Below are positions 6,096 through 6,307 of a DNA stretch of 6,307 bases, piece after piece. Made by a program: the position numbers and the translations under genes. A model generated the notes under the pieces. It saw only the letters and a list, made by a program, of their open reading frames with translations. It made no database searches and was not told where the DNA came from. Source of the stretch: Nitrospinota bacterium (lineage in GTDB: Bacteria; Nitrospinota; Nitrospinia; Nitrospinales; Nitrospinaceae); NCBI GenBank assembly GCA_027298165.1, contig JAPUGN010000140.1:1-6307 (forward strand), read 5' to 3'. Position 1 is the first letter of the stretch, and every line of letters begins with the position of its first letter.

Positions 6096-6249
6096 ATATT
6101 CCCCTCCTTAAAGAGCCTGTCCTGAGCTTGTCGAAGGAAGGGGATACAGGGGAGGTTATGATAACCATTTCCTTCCTTTTGGGTTAGTTTATTAATCCCC
6201 TCAAAACCAACCCCACCTGTATCCTCCCCTTAGTAAAGGGAGGAATATT
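6096..6249. repeat. Large imperfect inverted repeat (MITE-like), left arm interrupted
   Basis: The left arm runs ATATTCCCCTCCTTA (6096-6110) and resumes at AAGGGGATACAGGGGAGGTT (6138-6157). The right arm at 6209-6248, read in reverse complement, gives ATATTCCTCCCTTTA then AAGGGGAGGATACAGG and GGGGTT. The arms thus match apart from small indels and the extra 27 bp (6111-6137) in the left arm. A 13-bp palindrome, GGTTATGATAACC, sits at 6154-6166. No transposase and no clear target-site duplication are visible. Confidence 0.6.
6112..6137. repeat. CCTGAGC-TGTCGAAGG intergenic element, copy 3
   Basis: AGAGCCTGT (6112-6120) followed by CCTGAGCTTGTCGAAGG (6121-6137). It occupies the gap in the left arm of the 6096-6249 inverted repeat, as expected if it had inserted there. 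Confidence 0.75.
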
Positions 6250-6307
6250 TTTGAGCCTGCGTTACGCTAAGGTCTCCTTGACAAGGCGTCTTGACGGAGC
6301 CATGTTC
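6250..6307. other. Window edge, no supported gene
   Basis: The last 58 bp hold no ORF that can be judged. There is a short palindrome, CCTTGACAAGG, and a related CTTGACGGAG just after it, which may be the start of another repeat. A minus-strand frame stays open from the right edge but ends inside the repeat at 6230. Confidence 0.4.

Noticed and set aside
6230..6307. Minus-strand frame open at the right edge
   Set aside because: It has 25 sense codons and ends inside the inverted repeat, with no protein motif; more likely repeat sequence than the end of a gene.

Overview
The window looks like chromosomal DNA from a Gram-negative-type bacterium of moderate G+C. The gene set (BipA GTPase, a free receiver domain, a radical SAM RiPP methyltransferase-like enzyme) and the repeat-rich intergenic DNA would fit a Nitrospinota or Desulfobacterota-like lineage. 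That placement is an impression from protein style, not a demonstrated assignment.

Layout. Positions 1-159 hold the 3' end of a gene for a small acidic protein, and 642-1106 hold a complete gene for a secreted paralogue of it. Both run on the + strand, separated by about 480 bp of mostly featureless DNA that contains one possible 14-codon leader ORF (578-622). Next on the + strand is a stand-alone CheY-like receiver protein (1263-1667). It converges on bipA/typA (minus strand, 1700-3523), a full-length translational GTPase. A 245-bp divergent spacer carries a plausible bipA promoter and a terminator-like hairpin, and leads into a 613-residue radical SAM protein of the RiPP-maturation (rSAM_ocin_1-like) family on the + strand (3769-5610). 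No precursor peptide is recognisable beside it.

The last 700 bp (5611-6307) are a patchwork of short palindromic intergenic repeats: CCCCCTT/AAGGGGG hairpins, CACAGAGG-type inverted repeats, CCTGAGC-TGTCGAAGG elements, and a larger imperfect inverted repeat that one of these elements appears to have invaded. Within this patchwork lies a 45-residue single-pass membrane protein gene on the minus strand (5834-5971).

The genes do not form an obvious operon. Strand switches and spacers separate bipA, the receiver and the radical SAM gene, so each is probably transcribed on its own. The points most worth following up are the precursor-less radical SAM enzyme, the tandem secreted paralogues with Asp/Asn-Gly loops, the overlooked 45-residue membrane protein and the nested repeats.
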